From the NCBI GenBank assembly GCA_032718865.1, contig JALUTQ010000005.1, positions 1,426,001 to 1,490,000 of the forward strand: a stretch of 64,000 nt of DNA, read 5' to 3'. The DNA comes from Tilletia caries (taxonomy: Eukaryota > Basidiomycota > Exobasidiomycetes > Tilletiales > Tilletiaceae). Shown piece by piece: positions 1-11,094 of this stretch; positions within the stretch are counted from its first letter, which is position 1, and every line of letters begins with the position of its first letter. The position numbers were made by a program, and so were the translations under genes. The notes under the pieces are model-generated. The model did not search any database. It had not been told where the DNA came from and saw nothing but the letters and a program-made list of their open reading frames with translations.

Positions 1-3000
1 CTCCACGAGCTCAGCGTCGAGGAATTGGAACTCGAGTTTCAAATCATGTCTCGACAGAATCGAATCGATCTCATCCGCCAAACTATCCTCCAGAAAAAAC
101 GTCAAAACAACCAAAACATTCAAAACATTCCGGTTCCTCAAGTGCCTGTTCTTGACCCTCCCGTCCGGCAGGCTCCAGTGAACCAACCCATCAGACAGTC
201 CGCTCTCCCTGACTCTGAATCAGTCCTTCGCGAACGACAGAACGATCGACTCCGCCGCGCCGGGCTCCTGCCGCCTCGTGCAAGTGAGGCGCGCCAGCAA
301 CCCCGAGCCTCGGCACCGGCGCCAGGCCGTATGTCGTTCCCCACGCAAACGATACGACACCAGAGTGTTCCCATGACCTCCATCCTCTACGGCGTCGACA
401 GAAAGATCTCGGAGATCATGAATTCAACCGGTCAAGACGACGACGACCTCCCCGGAGACAAGTCGGAGCTCACTCGCGCCGGGATCAAGATGACCTCTCC
501 AGAGAAATGGAAGGGAGACCGATCACTCCAGCTGTTCACCGACTGGGTTCACTCGGTAGCCCATTACTTTAAGGTTCACGCCCCGCTCTCAGAACGTCTC
601 AAGGTTAACTTGATTGGCGGGTACCTGCTAGCCGACCCGTTGGATTGGTACTGGCGCCACGTCGCTCCTCACGCTAAGTCGTGGACCGCGACGGACGTCA
701 TGGTCGCACTCCGTCGCAACTTCTTGGTCGATGAACTCTCACGACAAGCAGCGGACAAATTCGAAAGCGCGGACCAAGGATCGAAAGATATCCACGCTTT
801 CCAGGCATACATTCTCAAGCTCGCCGATCAGATGACCGAGTACCCCAGTCCAGTCGCTCTCAACCGTCGATTGCTCAAAGGTATGAAAAGCAATCTGAGC
901 GCGGCCATCATCGCCAACCGCGGCATAGATGCTGAGCTTTCGCCTTGGGAAGACATTGTGCAGGCTGCCATGGATCAAGAACGCGCCCAACGCTACGCTG
1001 GATCCATTACTAAAGCTGCACCGACTCGCACGGAAGACCGCAAGGACACTCCCCGCACTTCCCGGCTTAATCAGCCTAATCGTCCCTCGAATGGCCAGGG
1101 ATTCAATCGACCAAAAGGATCGGCTCCGGTATACCGACCGATGGTTCCGGTGAACCGCCCATCGGCCGCCAGCCCCATCCGTAACACGGCAGCTCCGGCT
1201 ATGAGGCCTACAGGCGCAAAGCCTACAGACCAATGCCGTACTTGCGGCGCCTTCGGCCACTGGTCGCCGGACTGCCCAAAGCGACTTCGCTCAAACATGC
1301 TTGACATGAAGGAATCTGAACCCGCCGATCAGGGTACAGATGACGCAGAAGAGTGCTCTGAGCCTGGCGTCATTCTCTTTCAAGAAGATGATGAAGCCCG
1401 TGATGAAGACGGGTGGCTTGACGAAGATGAAGACAGTGAGGGCCTGAACTCCAATAACATGACCGACGAGGATGATGAGACTCCTCTCATGTGCAATGGT
1501 GTCGCCCACAAAGCCCCTGCCGCCAAACCTATCGTTACGCGCGAGTCTAACGTCTCCAATGCCAAGGCTCCTTTCGGTGACGCATCGAAGGTCTCGAAGC
1601 ACCGGCCGCCGTTGGTTCATCCGATCGTAGCCAAGATCAAGATCAATGGATACGAGGCCAAAGCCTTGTTTGATTCCGGATCTACAGCAGATCTCATTTC
1701 GGCGTCTTTTGTCGATACGCATAAATTGCCTTCGTTCAAACTGGATGAGCCCTCGCCTTTGCAACTCGCCATCACAGGTTCCCGTGGCAAGATCAACCGC
1801 GCTTGTTTCGTCAAAGTGATTCACGGCGCGTGTTCGAACAAAGAACGCTATTTTGACATCCTGAACATCGATAGGTACGATGCCATTCTAGGCACCTCTT
1901 ATCAAAAAGACTTCGGTGTCTTGCTGGATGTTTCCGCCAACGAGTTCATCTACAAAACAAATCCTACCCAGTTGATCTTCAACACCAAAGAAATTCCGAC
2001 TCCAAAGAAGAAGCCGGCGCTCTTGGTCCGCAAGGCGCCTCTGTCGACTTACGGAATCTCTCACTCTAGATTCGTCAAGGATAAAGTCTTGGTCTCTCCC
2101 AAGATCGGACGCCTTGCAACAGTAAACTTTACGCGTGCAACTGAGCCTTCAGGCGTGAAGATTGTCAAGACGGTACATACCGAGATTTGTCAGGATGATC
2201 CACTGATGCCCGCTTCACTGGCAGTATCAGTACAGGACACGATCATTGACCGACTTCGCGATAAATGGATGACAAGCACGAAAGACCTGTGGGGTCCACG
2301 TCCGTTGAAGCTCCCCCCTTTTCGGGAGATCAACCATTCAATTCCACTTATCGACGAAAATTACCGACCTACCAGTCGACCGGCCAAATGTCCGGAACAA
2401 TTCCGACAAGCATACATCGACAAGATCAACACTTACACAGAAGCTGGCTGGTGGCAACGAGCCAGCGTTCCCGCTGCAATGCCAATGATGCCAATCCCCA
2501 AAAAGGATAACCGTATTCGTACGGTAGTCGACGCAAGGCAACGCAACGACAACACTCACAAGGACGTCACTCCGTTTCCCGATCAAGACGTGATTCGACG
2601 TGACGTAGCTCGAGCAAAGTTCCGCTCCAAGCTGGATCAAGCCGACTTCTTCGAGCAAATCCGTATCATCCCAGAGGATGTCGGAAAGACGGCGTTTGCT
2701 ACGCCATTCGGCACTTTTGTCAGCCTCGTGGCTCAGCAAGGAGACTGTAACGTCCCTAGTACAGCCCAGCAGCTGATGATGTTCCTCTTCCGAGAAATCA
2801 TCGGCAGGTTTGCCCACGCGTACTTGGACGATATCTTTATATTTTCCGACACTCTAGAAGAACATGAGGAGCACCTTGCCACCGTGTTCGACATACTCAG
2901 GCGGGCTGAGCTCTACCTCTCGAAGGACAAAATGGATCTATATTCGAAGTCCATGATTTGTCTAGGGCACGTTATTGATGATAACGGCCTACATGCGGAT

Positions 3001-5386
3001 GAGGATAAACTGAGCAAGATTATCGCCTGGAAGGAGATGAGTACAGTCAAAGAGGTTCAGCGTTTTTCTTGGACTGGTCCAGTACCTTGCCCAGTTCTTC
3101 CCAAACCTTTCCACAATGACGAGCCCCATCTCCAAGCTCACGCAGAAAGGACAGCCGTTCGAATGGGGTCCCTTACAGGTCGCGTGTCTGGCGCAACTAC
3201 AACGCGCTGCCGCCAACGCTCCCATTCTGAAACCAATCGATCCGGCACACAATAAAGAGCCTATCTTTGTTGTTACCGACGCCTCCACGTCTGGCGTCGG
3301 TGGCCTGTACGGCCAGGGCCAAACCTGGCAAACAATGCGGCCCGCTGGGTTCCACAGCCGCAAGTTCAACTCTGCGCAAATGAACTATCGAACGCATGAG
3401 CAAGAGCTGCTTGCCGTGCTTGAGGCGTTGATGAAATGGGAGGACCAACTGCTAGGACGGCAGTTCACAATCATCACGGACCACCGCAGCCTTGAGTATC
3501 TACAGACTCAGAAGACACTCAGCGGTCGACAAATTCGCTGGCTTGAATACCTCTCGCGTTTCACATATACCATTCAGTATGTAGCTGGTGAAACAAATGT
3601 GGTCGCAGACTACCTCTCCCGCTTCTGGGAAGACCCAAAGGTCCCTTCGGAGCCTCACGACTATGTCAACGCCGACGCGCGCCTCAGCGATGACGACGAC
3701 GGTCCTCCAAACTTGTATACTGCTGCGATCCGGCGCAACACAACGGGCGCCAACAACGGGCGTCGGCAAGTCTCGGCACCCAACGCCGCCGAACACACGC
3801 CGCCTACTCGACCATCTCTACCTGATGCGATCAAAACCGCCATCAACGTCAATGGTCTCGGCGACGACCTCTCTCCTGCCATCCAAGCCGGCTACGCTAG
3901 CGACATATTCTTCCGCATCATCTGATCCAAACCTGAAGACCACACCGTCCACTTCGAGGTCGAGGACGAGTTCCTGTGGCGCAAGCAAGATGATGGCAGT
4001 CGCACTCTTTGCATCCCAGGGGCCCTTTTTAAAGGTAGGAGGGTGACGGAGCTTCTGATCGACAGTACTCACAAAGGCCTTGGACACCTTGGTTCACTTA
4101 AGACTCTCACAGAACTCCGCAGATACTACTTCTGGCCTCGCATGGTCAAAGACGTTGAAGCGTTTGTCAAATCCTGTGGACCCTGCGCGGTTACCAAGAC
4201 ATCACCCACATCCCCTCAAGGCAAGCTCCATACCATTCGTGTCCCGGACACACCATGGAAAGGCATGGCCATCGACTTCGTCGGACCGTTGCCCTTGACG
4301 GAAGATGGCTTTGACTTCCTATTGGTTGTCATTTGTTTGTACAGTTCAATGGTACATCTCATTCCGACAACGACAACAGTCACCGCTTCGGGGTCTGCCA
4401 AGCTCATCTACGACGGGATCTACCGACTCCACGGTTTGCCAGAGAGCATCATCTCTGACCAAGACACACGCTGGAAGTCAACGTTCTGGCAAGAACTCCA
4501 CCGCCTTCAAGGAACAAGGTTGCGCTTCTCGACAGCGTACCATCCCGAGACTGACGGCGCCACCGAACGGGCCAACCGAACCGCCATCCAGATCCTGCGA
4601 TCCATGGTCAGCGCTGACCAGAAGGACTGGAAGGATCGGCTGACAGCTGCCGAGTTCGCAATGAACTCACAAACGAACCAGACCACTGGATTCAGCCCCT
4701 TCGAAATGCTTTACGGTTTCAACCCAGTCATGGTTCCGAACCCTGCATCCTCCAGCAAGATCAGCCCATTCAAAGGCATTCGACAGTACCACGAAAAGAT
4801 CAAGCTCAACATGATGGCTGCTCACGACAGCATCATCGCCTCTCGCACCCGACAGACCACGCAAGCTAATAAGCGTCGGTCAGTCACAGAACCGTACCAG
4901 GTAGGCGACTTGGTCTACTTGTCCACCAAGAATCTTAAGCTTCCAACAGGACGAGCATCTAAGTTACTGCCACGATACCTTGGCCCGTACAAGATCGCCA
5001 AGTGTCTTGTGGAGCAGGATGCATTCACCATTGAGTTACCTAAAGAACTAAAGGATCGCCGGATCCACCCAACGTTTCACAGTAGCCTCCTGAAGCCTCA
5101 CGTACCGAACGACGATAAGTTGTTTCCTGGTCGTGAACCAAAAGCATTTTATGACTTTGGTACAAATGAGGATGAAGAGTGGCAAGTGGAAGATGTCCTC
5201 GGTCATCGTTGGCTATCCGCCCGCCTTCAGCTGCTTGTACTATGGTCGACTGGAGAGAACACCTGGGAGCCAATTGAGAATTGCAACCGACTCTCTGTGC
5301 TGGACAAGTACTTGGAGCTTCATGGTGTACACCAGCCCGACATGCTACCTCAAGGTACTCACACCTCAGGCTTGGTCAGATCATAA
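1..5386 (+). pseudogene. gag-pol polyprotein of Ty3/gypsy element (one frameshift, one internal stop)
   Basis: The frame is open to the left edge; the first ATG in view is at 46, so gag may begin outside. Visible in order: a CCHC zinc knuckle (CRTCGAFGHWSPDCP, near nt 1235); a protease with the DSG active site (near 1672); reverse transcriptase with a YLDD catalytic box (near 2821); RNase H (TDAS, near 3280); integrase with an HHCC zinc region (near 4070-4190) and DDE residues near 4273, 4458 and 4567; and a chromodomain (about 5170-5320). The frame breaks in the T5 run at 3063-3067, where one extra T moves the RT end and RNase H into the next frame. That frame meets a TGA at 3923-3925 and continues open beyond it through integrase to TAA at 5384. 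Gag and pol appear to be one long frame rather than two overlapping ORFs. Confidence 0.9.
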
Positions 5387-5875
5387 ACGTGCAGCACGTG
5401 ACTACGATCTGACAGCGTTGAGTCCTTTACACAAAAAAACACAAAAGACCGAAAACCTCAATTAAACAAATACGCAGCACTTAGAGGCGTACCGTGCATG
5501 ACGCAGGAACGAGGGTCCCGTCGGAGTATCTGCACCTACATTCTAGACCTTTGAATATGTGCTGGGACCTGGGTACCTGCAGATAAATGGCAGTGCCTTG
5601 CATGGTCTAGAACCTCAAACGCCGAAAAAAAATCGGGACGGAGTTTTTAACCCGTTCCTGACCACACCTTCACTCAACACCGCTCAGCACTTCACCTCTA
5701 CGTTGCATCGGCATCGAGTTGAACACCACTCAAAGCAATCCAATCTTGCGCTCCTGAACGCTTGCTGCGGTGCGCAGCACACTGCTGATGGTCGCCGTGG
5801 ATGGGCAGAGAGAAAGCTATATAAGAGACAGTGTCGTGAGGGAGAATTGACTGATTCTACTCATCAAAACACACT

Positions 5876-5953
<78 letters not shown>

Positions 5954-6749
5954 TGACTTATACACACAGTCACACACTTCTGATCCTCGGATCCCTCCTC
6001 GCACTCCTCGCGACAACACTCCTCACCCTTCCTACTCTCCCAACGACTCTCTGGTCATCAAGGACGAACAAGAGGATCCGGTTCTGCAGTCTTTCGGTTT
6101 CTACACTCAAGAACGGCTCCCGAACGGCGAAACCGATTCCGAACAAGATGGCGACCCACTTCCATTTGCTCCTCAGTCACAGCACATTCAAACCGCCGTC
6201 GACACCGCCCTTCACTACGTATTTAGTACCTTCTCAATGATGTCAGCTAATACTAGGGCTTGTTACTTTATGTAAATGAAGCCGTTTCTCCGTCCTGAGC
6301 TGGAGGAAGCGGTTGCCCAAGCAACTGCTCAGCTCCAGGCTGAGAATGATCGACTTACGGCCGAGAACGAGCGCCTCGACCGACACCTTCGAGCCCGACT
6401 CCGACTCGCCGGCTCCCGGTTTTACTTTCTTCCGGAATCCCGGTGGTCTCAACAGTCGTGGTCTCGCCACTCACTCCGCCAACTCAACCACGCGGACGGG
6501 GTCAACATGGCGGCCCAACTTATTGTAGCTGCCGATGGTAACACTCACCACCCCTATCTCCTCCACAACCCCGCTTACCGCTACTGTCTCCGCCGCTTTG
6601 CCCCCTACTCCCACTCTCACCCTTAAAGTTTCTCACTGCTCCCTTTGTCTCTCCACTATGCTCCCTCCACAAAAGATTTCCCTCTTTCTTGACTTCTTCA
6701 AAAATTACACTTTGGTGAAAAAAAACTCTTTTGACTGACATGTCAGCCC
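5387..6749 (+). other. Extra non-canonical segment between integrase and 3' LTR, with TATA box and ORF remnant
   Basis: Chromoviruses usually have little between the integrase stop and the polypurine tract; here there are 1.36 kb. A TATA box (TATATAAG, 5818-5825) is followed about 50 bp later by a CA microsatellite and then by an open frame (about 5950-6626) interrupted once by TAA at 6273. The part after that stop begins at an ATG at 6276 and encodes a heptad-like, leucine-zipper-type stretch (motif LQAENDRLTAENERL). The part before it is rich in P, S, T, D and E. A short intron (possible acceptor ending at 6256) might remove the stop, but I could not close the frame. Alternatives are an accessory gene of the element, captured host sequence, or a decayed nested insertion. 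No known family recognised. Confidence 0.5.
5876..5949. repeat. (CA)n microsatellite, about 37 units
   Basis: An uninterrupted CA dinucleotide run lies inside the retrotransposon, between an internal TATA box and an open frame. Its Thr-His translation is a by-product of the repeat. Confidence 0.98.
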
Positions 6750-6761
6750 AGAAGGGGAGGA
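6750..6761 (+). other. Polypurine tract (plus-strand primer site)
   Basis: AGAAGGGGAGGA ends immediately before the TGTAAG start of the LTR, the usual place for plus-strand DNA priming in LTR retrotransposons. Confidence 0.85.
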
Positions 6762-7790
6762 TGTAAGGTGTCTGACATATGTAGGTGCCACGCGTACATT
6801 ATTCAGCACCTCACAAGTTAACATTTCTATCCTCTCACCCGTACCGACGCGTGGTGACCGACGCGTGGTGCGGATTGTTTTTCTCTGCGCGCGCGATATG
6901 TGGTGCGCGTTGTTTTTTTATTTTTCTCACCTGAGACGCGCCGCGCGTCGACAATTGTCACGTGGCGCGTGTGGTGTGCGACGCGTGGTGCGCGTTGGTT
7001 TCTCAGGCGCCCAACGCGTGGTGCGCGTCACGTGCCACATATGGTGCGTGTTGTTTACAATTTTTGGTGAAGTGTTGGTTCACGCGAATTTACCATCGAA
7101 ACACATTTTTCGCGTGGTGAACCAACGCTCACCATGCGCACCGCGCGCACCACTCACCACCGCTTCCTCTCACCTCACCTCGCCACACTCACACTTCCCC
7201 TTTGACTCGTCCCTGCTCCCATGATGACTGTATGACTGTGTATGTATTTAGCCCGTGTCAAAGGATGACTGTGTATTGACTGCTGGGTGATTTATGGTGA
7301 CTGTTGGATGACTACTATCTGACGCGTCAGTTGTCACGTGGCTGTGACTCTTGTGACTCACCAGCACACCGACGCATCCACATCACCACACCTCAGCGCA
7401 GCGCACACCACACAATGCGCTGCGCATCAGGGGCACCATGAAAGGTATAAAAGGAGCGCCCTCGCCGCCCTTCTTCCCTTCTGGTCCCCCAGCTCTTTCC
7501 TCTCACACTCCCAGACAACTAACTTAGCAATCACAGATCATTGCAGAGTTAAAGTCTACTGTGTGAAGTCTGAGTCTCATAAAGTTTCATCAAGTGATTG
7601 AGAGAGCCACTTTCACCCACACACCTGTAGGACCACTGGTATACTGGTTAGTTATCTAAACATAGTAGCATAGGCCAAAGTTCAGCAGCGCGTCACTTCT
7701 GTCTCTATACAACGAGCGGTACTACGCGTCCGACTGTCCAACACCAATTCTATTGTGTTTGCAACGACCTTATAACTAGGAAATCTTACA
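6762..7790 (+). repeat. 3' LTR (1029 bp)
   Basis: It begins TGTAAG after the polypurine tract and ends CTTACA, a 6-bp terminal inverted repeat of TG...CA form. It contains a TATA box at 7446-7453. The U3-like part (about 6790-7060) repeats a motif close to ACGCGTGGTGCGCG several times, and ACGCGT occurs seven times in the whole LTR. The 5' LTR is off-window, so the borders rest on structure alone and the target duplication cannot be checked. It is long for this class (several hundred bp is more common). Confidence 0.75.
7446..7453 (+). promoter_or_regulatory. LTR TATA box
   Basis: TATAAAAG inside the LTR, about 345 bp before its end, in the position of a U3 promoter. In the (off-window) 5' LTR the same box would start the genomic RNA. 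Confidence 0.65.
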
Positions 7791-8027
7791 CATAACGACG
7801 CCGATGTAGCCGCCGTTTCCACCTAGCAGCGGTCTCACCCGGATTTTCCATCTTGATCGCCTCACGTAGCCGCGCGCGAGGAACACGGACTTCCAGTGCA
7901 CGCAAAGCTCCTTGCAATGATCGTTCCCCCTCACTACCACTGCCCAACCGTCGACATGAACAATGATCTGCTCATCAGAAAACGAAGTGTTCAAGGTTAA
8001 TAGGTCTGAGGAATGAATATCGAAGGG

Positions 8028-8534
8028 TCAGAGATGTTGTGCGCTCTCAGGTTTCGAACTGACCCTGACGAGTTCATCGATGCTCATATGTCCGGAGCGA
8101 CGCTTCGTGATTCCAAGACTCTTCCGCCTTTTGATGACGGTGCGGGGATGCCACCCTAAGATTCGACCTATGAGATTGTCGGTGAAGCCTTGAGCGCAAA
8201 GAGACCGGAGAATGGCGGGCTCCACAGCAAACTGACGCTGCCCTCGGGCACCCTGTTCTAGACGAGGGAGAACGGGTTCTGCTTGAGACGCATCGGCCAC
8301 AGCTCGACGCAATCCAACAAGAGAATCCATTAGGACGTCGTAATCCACTGGTGCAATGATGCTGATGTTATGTTGAAGGCGAAAAATGAGCTCGTGCGCC
8401 AGCTCCAGTAAAGCCGCCGTTGGTGCTTGAACATCTTTGTTCGAAAACCATTCAAGTAACGGGGACGCCGAGCTGCTGATATCCTCGACGAAAGCCTGAG
8501 CCTTCCCTTCGGTTGTAGTCAAAGAAGGCCGCAT
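8028..8534 (-). pseudogene. Truncated helix-turn-helix protein, N-terminal part of an integrase-like family
   Basis: 168 codons from a true ATG. The last 60 residues contain a resolvase-like helix-turn-helix (GFTDNLIGRILGWHPRTVIKRR) followed by MSIDELVR. This arrangement is typical of the N-terminus of long basidiomycete proteins with a DDE integrase core domain, where the helix-turn-helix is followed by an ISDDELD-like segment. The integrase core is missing: the frame stops and the roughly 240 bp downstream to the LTR give no continuation. It lies next to the retrotransposon in a gene-poor stretch, so I read it as a transposon-derived remnant. The family assignment is from memory of the motif and is moderate. 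Confidence 0.4.
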
Positions 8535-9019
8535 TGGTTTGGCGATCCCTACGCTATCCTTGACTGGCGGAGGACGATGTGGACTGACTGGCAGGGGAAG
8601 AATGAGGAGGTAATGAGGCCTTCGAAGCGGAGTGAAAATCTATTGCGGGATATGAGGTGAAAATAATACGGGCATAACTGAAGAAGAAGGAAGCGTGAGA
8701 AAATCCCGGCTGCAGAATCTCAGCTATTCTGGAAGGCATGTTGAGACTTACAAGGTTATAAATAAACGTTGCGTTCCTCAAACCCGATCCGACCCCGTGT
8801 CTTGGTACCGAGCTCTGTGAGATTGTGGAGCTGGTGAGCTGATCTCGTTCACATGTGATTGATTTGGAGAGTCGAGAAGTAATTTCGGTTGAGAAGGCAA
8901 GGACATATTGACGGAGGCATGCAGCACCGACTCACCTTTCCCTACACTCTGATGGTGGTAAAGTCAGGCGCCATCTGTTATTCACGATGTTTGTTCAGCT
9001 TCGATTCAAATCAAAATAG

Positions 9020-9268
9020 CATGACTGGTGCACAGGGAATAGACGCACCACATCTCCAGGAAAGGTCATGGACCATGGCTTGATGGCCCTGGGATTTGAT
9101 CTCTTTTGCCAATTGCTGAACCTGCTTGGCCTCAAGATCCGATACCACAACGCGGGCTCCATGAGCTGCGAAGATGAATGATGATGACGGCCGACGCTGC
9201 GATGCCAAGCCCAGCGCCGGCGATGAGCGCGACGCGGTCCTTCAAAAGTTGGGTGGATGCAAAGATAA
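9020..9268 (-). pseudogene. Short-chain dehydrogenase/reductase N-terminal remnant
   Basis: Reading leftwards from about 9260, one frame gives a Rossmann start (LLKDRVALIAGAGLGIA, the GAGxGIG-type dinucleotide-binding turn). A second frame then continues with the next strand and helix (FAAHGARVVVSDLEAKQVQQ). Together they match the first 70 or so residues of a classical short-chain dehydrogenase, broken by a frameshift near 9180. After about 9060 the similarity ends, and there is no catalytic YxxxK region nearby. A relic. Confidence 0.55.
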
Positions 9269-9299
9269 ATGGTCGTGAGATCTACATACTCTCCTCTGT

Positions 9300-11094
9300 G
9301 CAACGCGGAGAACATGACTCACGACCAACATTCTCAAGACGTCCAACGATTTGACCTGCTCAAGTGGATTGTAACTGTAGAAATTTCAATAGTGGTGGAA
9401 AGAGAGGGTCAGAATGTCAGATTGAACATGAAGACAGCCAGGCCGAATGCAGGAGAAGAAACTCGCGCTTTGTAAGGAAAAGAACGAAGAAAAGAAGGCA
9501 AGTCAGATAGTCAGATCTCAACGACCACTGACCAGCGTCGTGGACTTGCGAACGTGAACGACGATCGAAGCTCGGGAGGTTTAGCATTCGTTTGTCGTGT
9601 GGCGTGAAATATGTCTATGATTCACCACGTACGCTCACCAGTCACCATATCACACACCTATTCACATCTTTCTCTTTTTTGGCACCATTGCGAGAACAAG
9701 GTCAAGCTGCAGGTCGCGCACCTACACCCGGATTACGTGCTTGCGGTGACACTGATTCCCTACTTCCTCGCCCCTTCTCATTTCGTCCGACTAACCCTTC
9801 TTCTTAACCCCCACCCTTCCTCCTTCTCCTCTCACCCTCTCTGTCACAGCAGCGCTTCTCTCCCTTTCACCCTCGCCGTTCCGCCCACCGCTGCTGCTGC
9901 TCTCCGTCTCTCGCCGCTGCTGGATCAGCTGCTCTCGGTGTCGTGCCCGCTCCGCCCGCTGCCGATACCCTCCTGCCGCTCCTGCTCCTCCGGCCCTGCT
10001 CTGTGAATCGCGCCGTCCGCCTCATGCTTCGTTGCAGCTCTGCGGCCGTTCAAGAGGGCGGTGAAGGGCAGGCTGCGTGTGTGAGGGCGGGAGGCTGAGA
10101 AGAGTCTGGAGAGGGATGCGAGGATGGACGGAACTATACTTCAGCACACTCATGCGATAATAACTCTGGCAGGTAGATACTCACTTGGATGTGCTTTGCA
10201 ACGATGGCAGAGATACCTGAAGAAGCTGTGAGAAGATGAGTGGAGAAACGGGAAGGCAAAGGTGACGAGGTCAGCGATGGGCGCTGGCGCCTAGTGAGCA
10301 ATCAGCGAGCGACAGGAAGAGGAGTGCAGGGGCGCTGGAGAAGCGGAAAGGTGTAGCAAGTATGCGCGAGGTGTCTCTTGTAGCTTTTCCATATGCGGAT
10401 GGGTGTGATGCAGTGGGCAGCGGGGCAGCGGTGGTGGGGGGAGGAGGTGGTCCTATAGCAAATGTCAAATGTCAAATGTCATTTGTCAAAAGTCATTTGT
10501 CAAAAATAGGTGTATCAAAACGGCGCGTCATACGACTGCCTTTCCCCGCACTTCACTTCACTCCACCTCCACTTGGTTTCAAAGTGAGGAGTGAGAATTA
10601 GCCAGTGATACATCTCATAAGACCGGATGAGAGCCGCTGGGATCCGGATGACCTCTCCTTGGAGCTGGATCGAGCTGGGCAGAGTCAGGCGGACAACCAT
10701 AGGAACCAAGCTGCGCTTCTGTAGCCAGTAGCCACTCGCCTTCGTTGGACCGCGTTGCTGAGGGAGACTCTCTTCCGCGCGCCCCGCATCGTATCATCGA
10801 AGCAGGTGCAGCACTCACTCAGCAAGAAGGCCGCTCGTCGCCCGTGCGGGGAATCCAGAGGCCGGCCTCCAGCCACAGCCCACAGCGCAGGTCTCGGCGC
10901 ATCGCCCTCTCATCCCGGATCCCAGCTTCCCACGACGAGACCGGGCAGAGGAAACCGCGGACGAGTACGCACGAGCTGCCCTGCCCTGCCCTTCCCTTTC
11001 TTACGACCCTCACATCTCCACACGCGGAGGGTCCGCAGCTTAGGCATCGTCCATCTCTCGCTCTCCCCCTCCTATCAATCACTCCTCTCTCCTC
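9300..11094. other. Intergenic stretch without a recognisable gene
   Basis: Several short frames occur, but they are pyrimidine-rich (Ser/Pro/Leu) or overlap on both strands, and none shows a family signature. About 10980-11090 is CT-rich and is probably the promoter or 5'UTR of the gene that starts at 11095. Confidence 0.6.
10458..10507. repeat. Short tandem/inverted array of TGTCAAA and ATTTGTCA
   Basis: Three overlapping AAATGTC units are followed by two CATTTGTCAAAA units. The two halves are partly inverted relative to each other. It lies in non-coding DNA about 600 bp before the gene at 11095. Confidence 0.8.

Larger units (their letters stand above)
1..7790 (+). mobile_element. Ty3/gypsy chromovirus-type LTR retrotransposon, 5' end outside window
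   Basis: The order gag (zinc knuckle), aspartic protease, reverse transcriptase, RNase H, integrase and chromodomain is that of Ty3/gypsy chromoviruses. The 5' LTR and primer-binding site lie left of the window. A polypurine tract at 6750-6761 is followed directly by an LTR that starts TGTAAG and ends CTTACA. The coding part is nearly intact, with one frameshift near 3066 and one in-frame TGA at 3923, so this copy is young but probably not autonomous. About 1.3 kb of extra sequence with its own TATA box separates the integrase stop from the LTR. Confidence 0.93.

Noticed and set aside
5876..5949. Thr-His repeat protein
   Set aside because: Translation of a CA microsatellite.
10458..10507. 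Possible CRISPR-like array
   Set aside because: Units of 7-8 bp without spacers, in a eukaryote; just a short tandem repeat.
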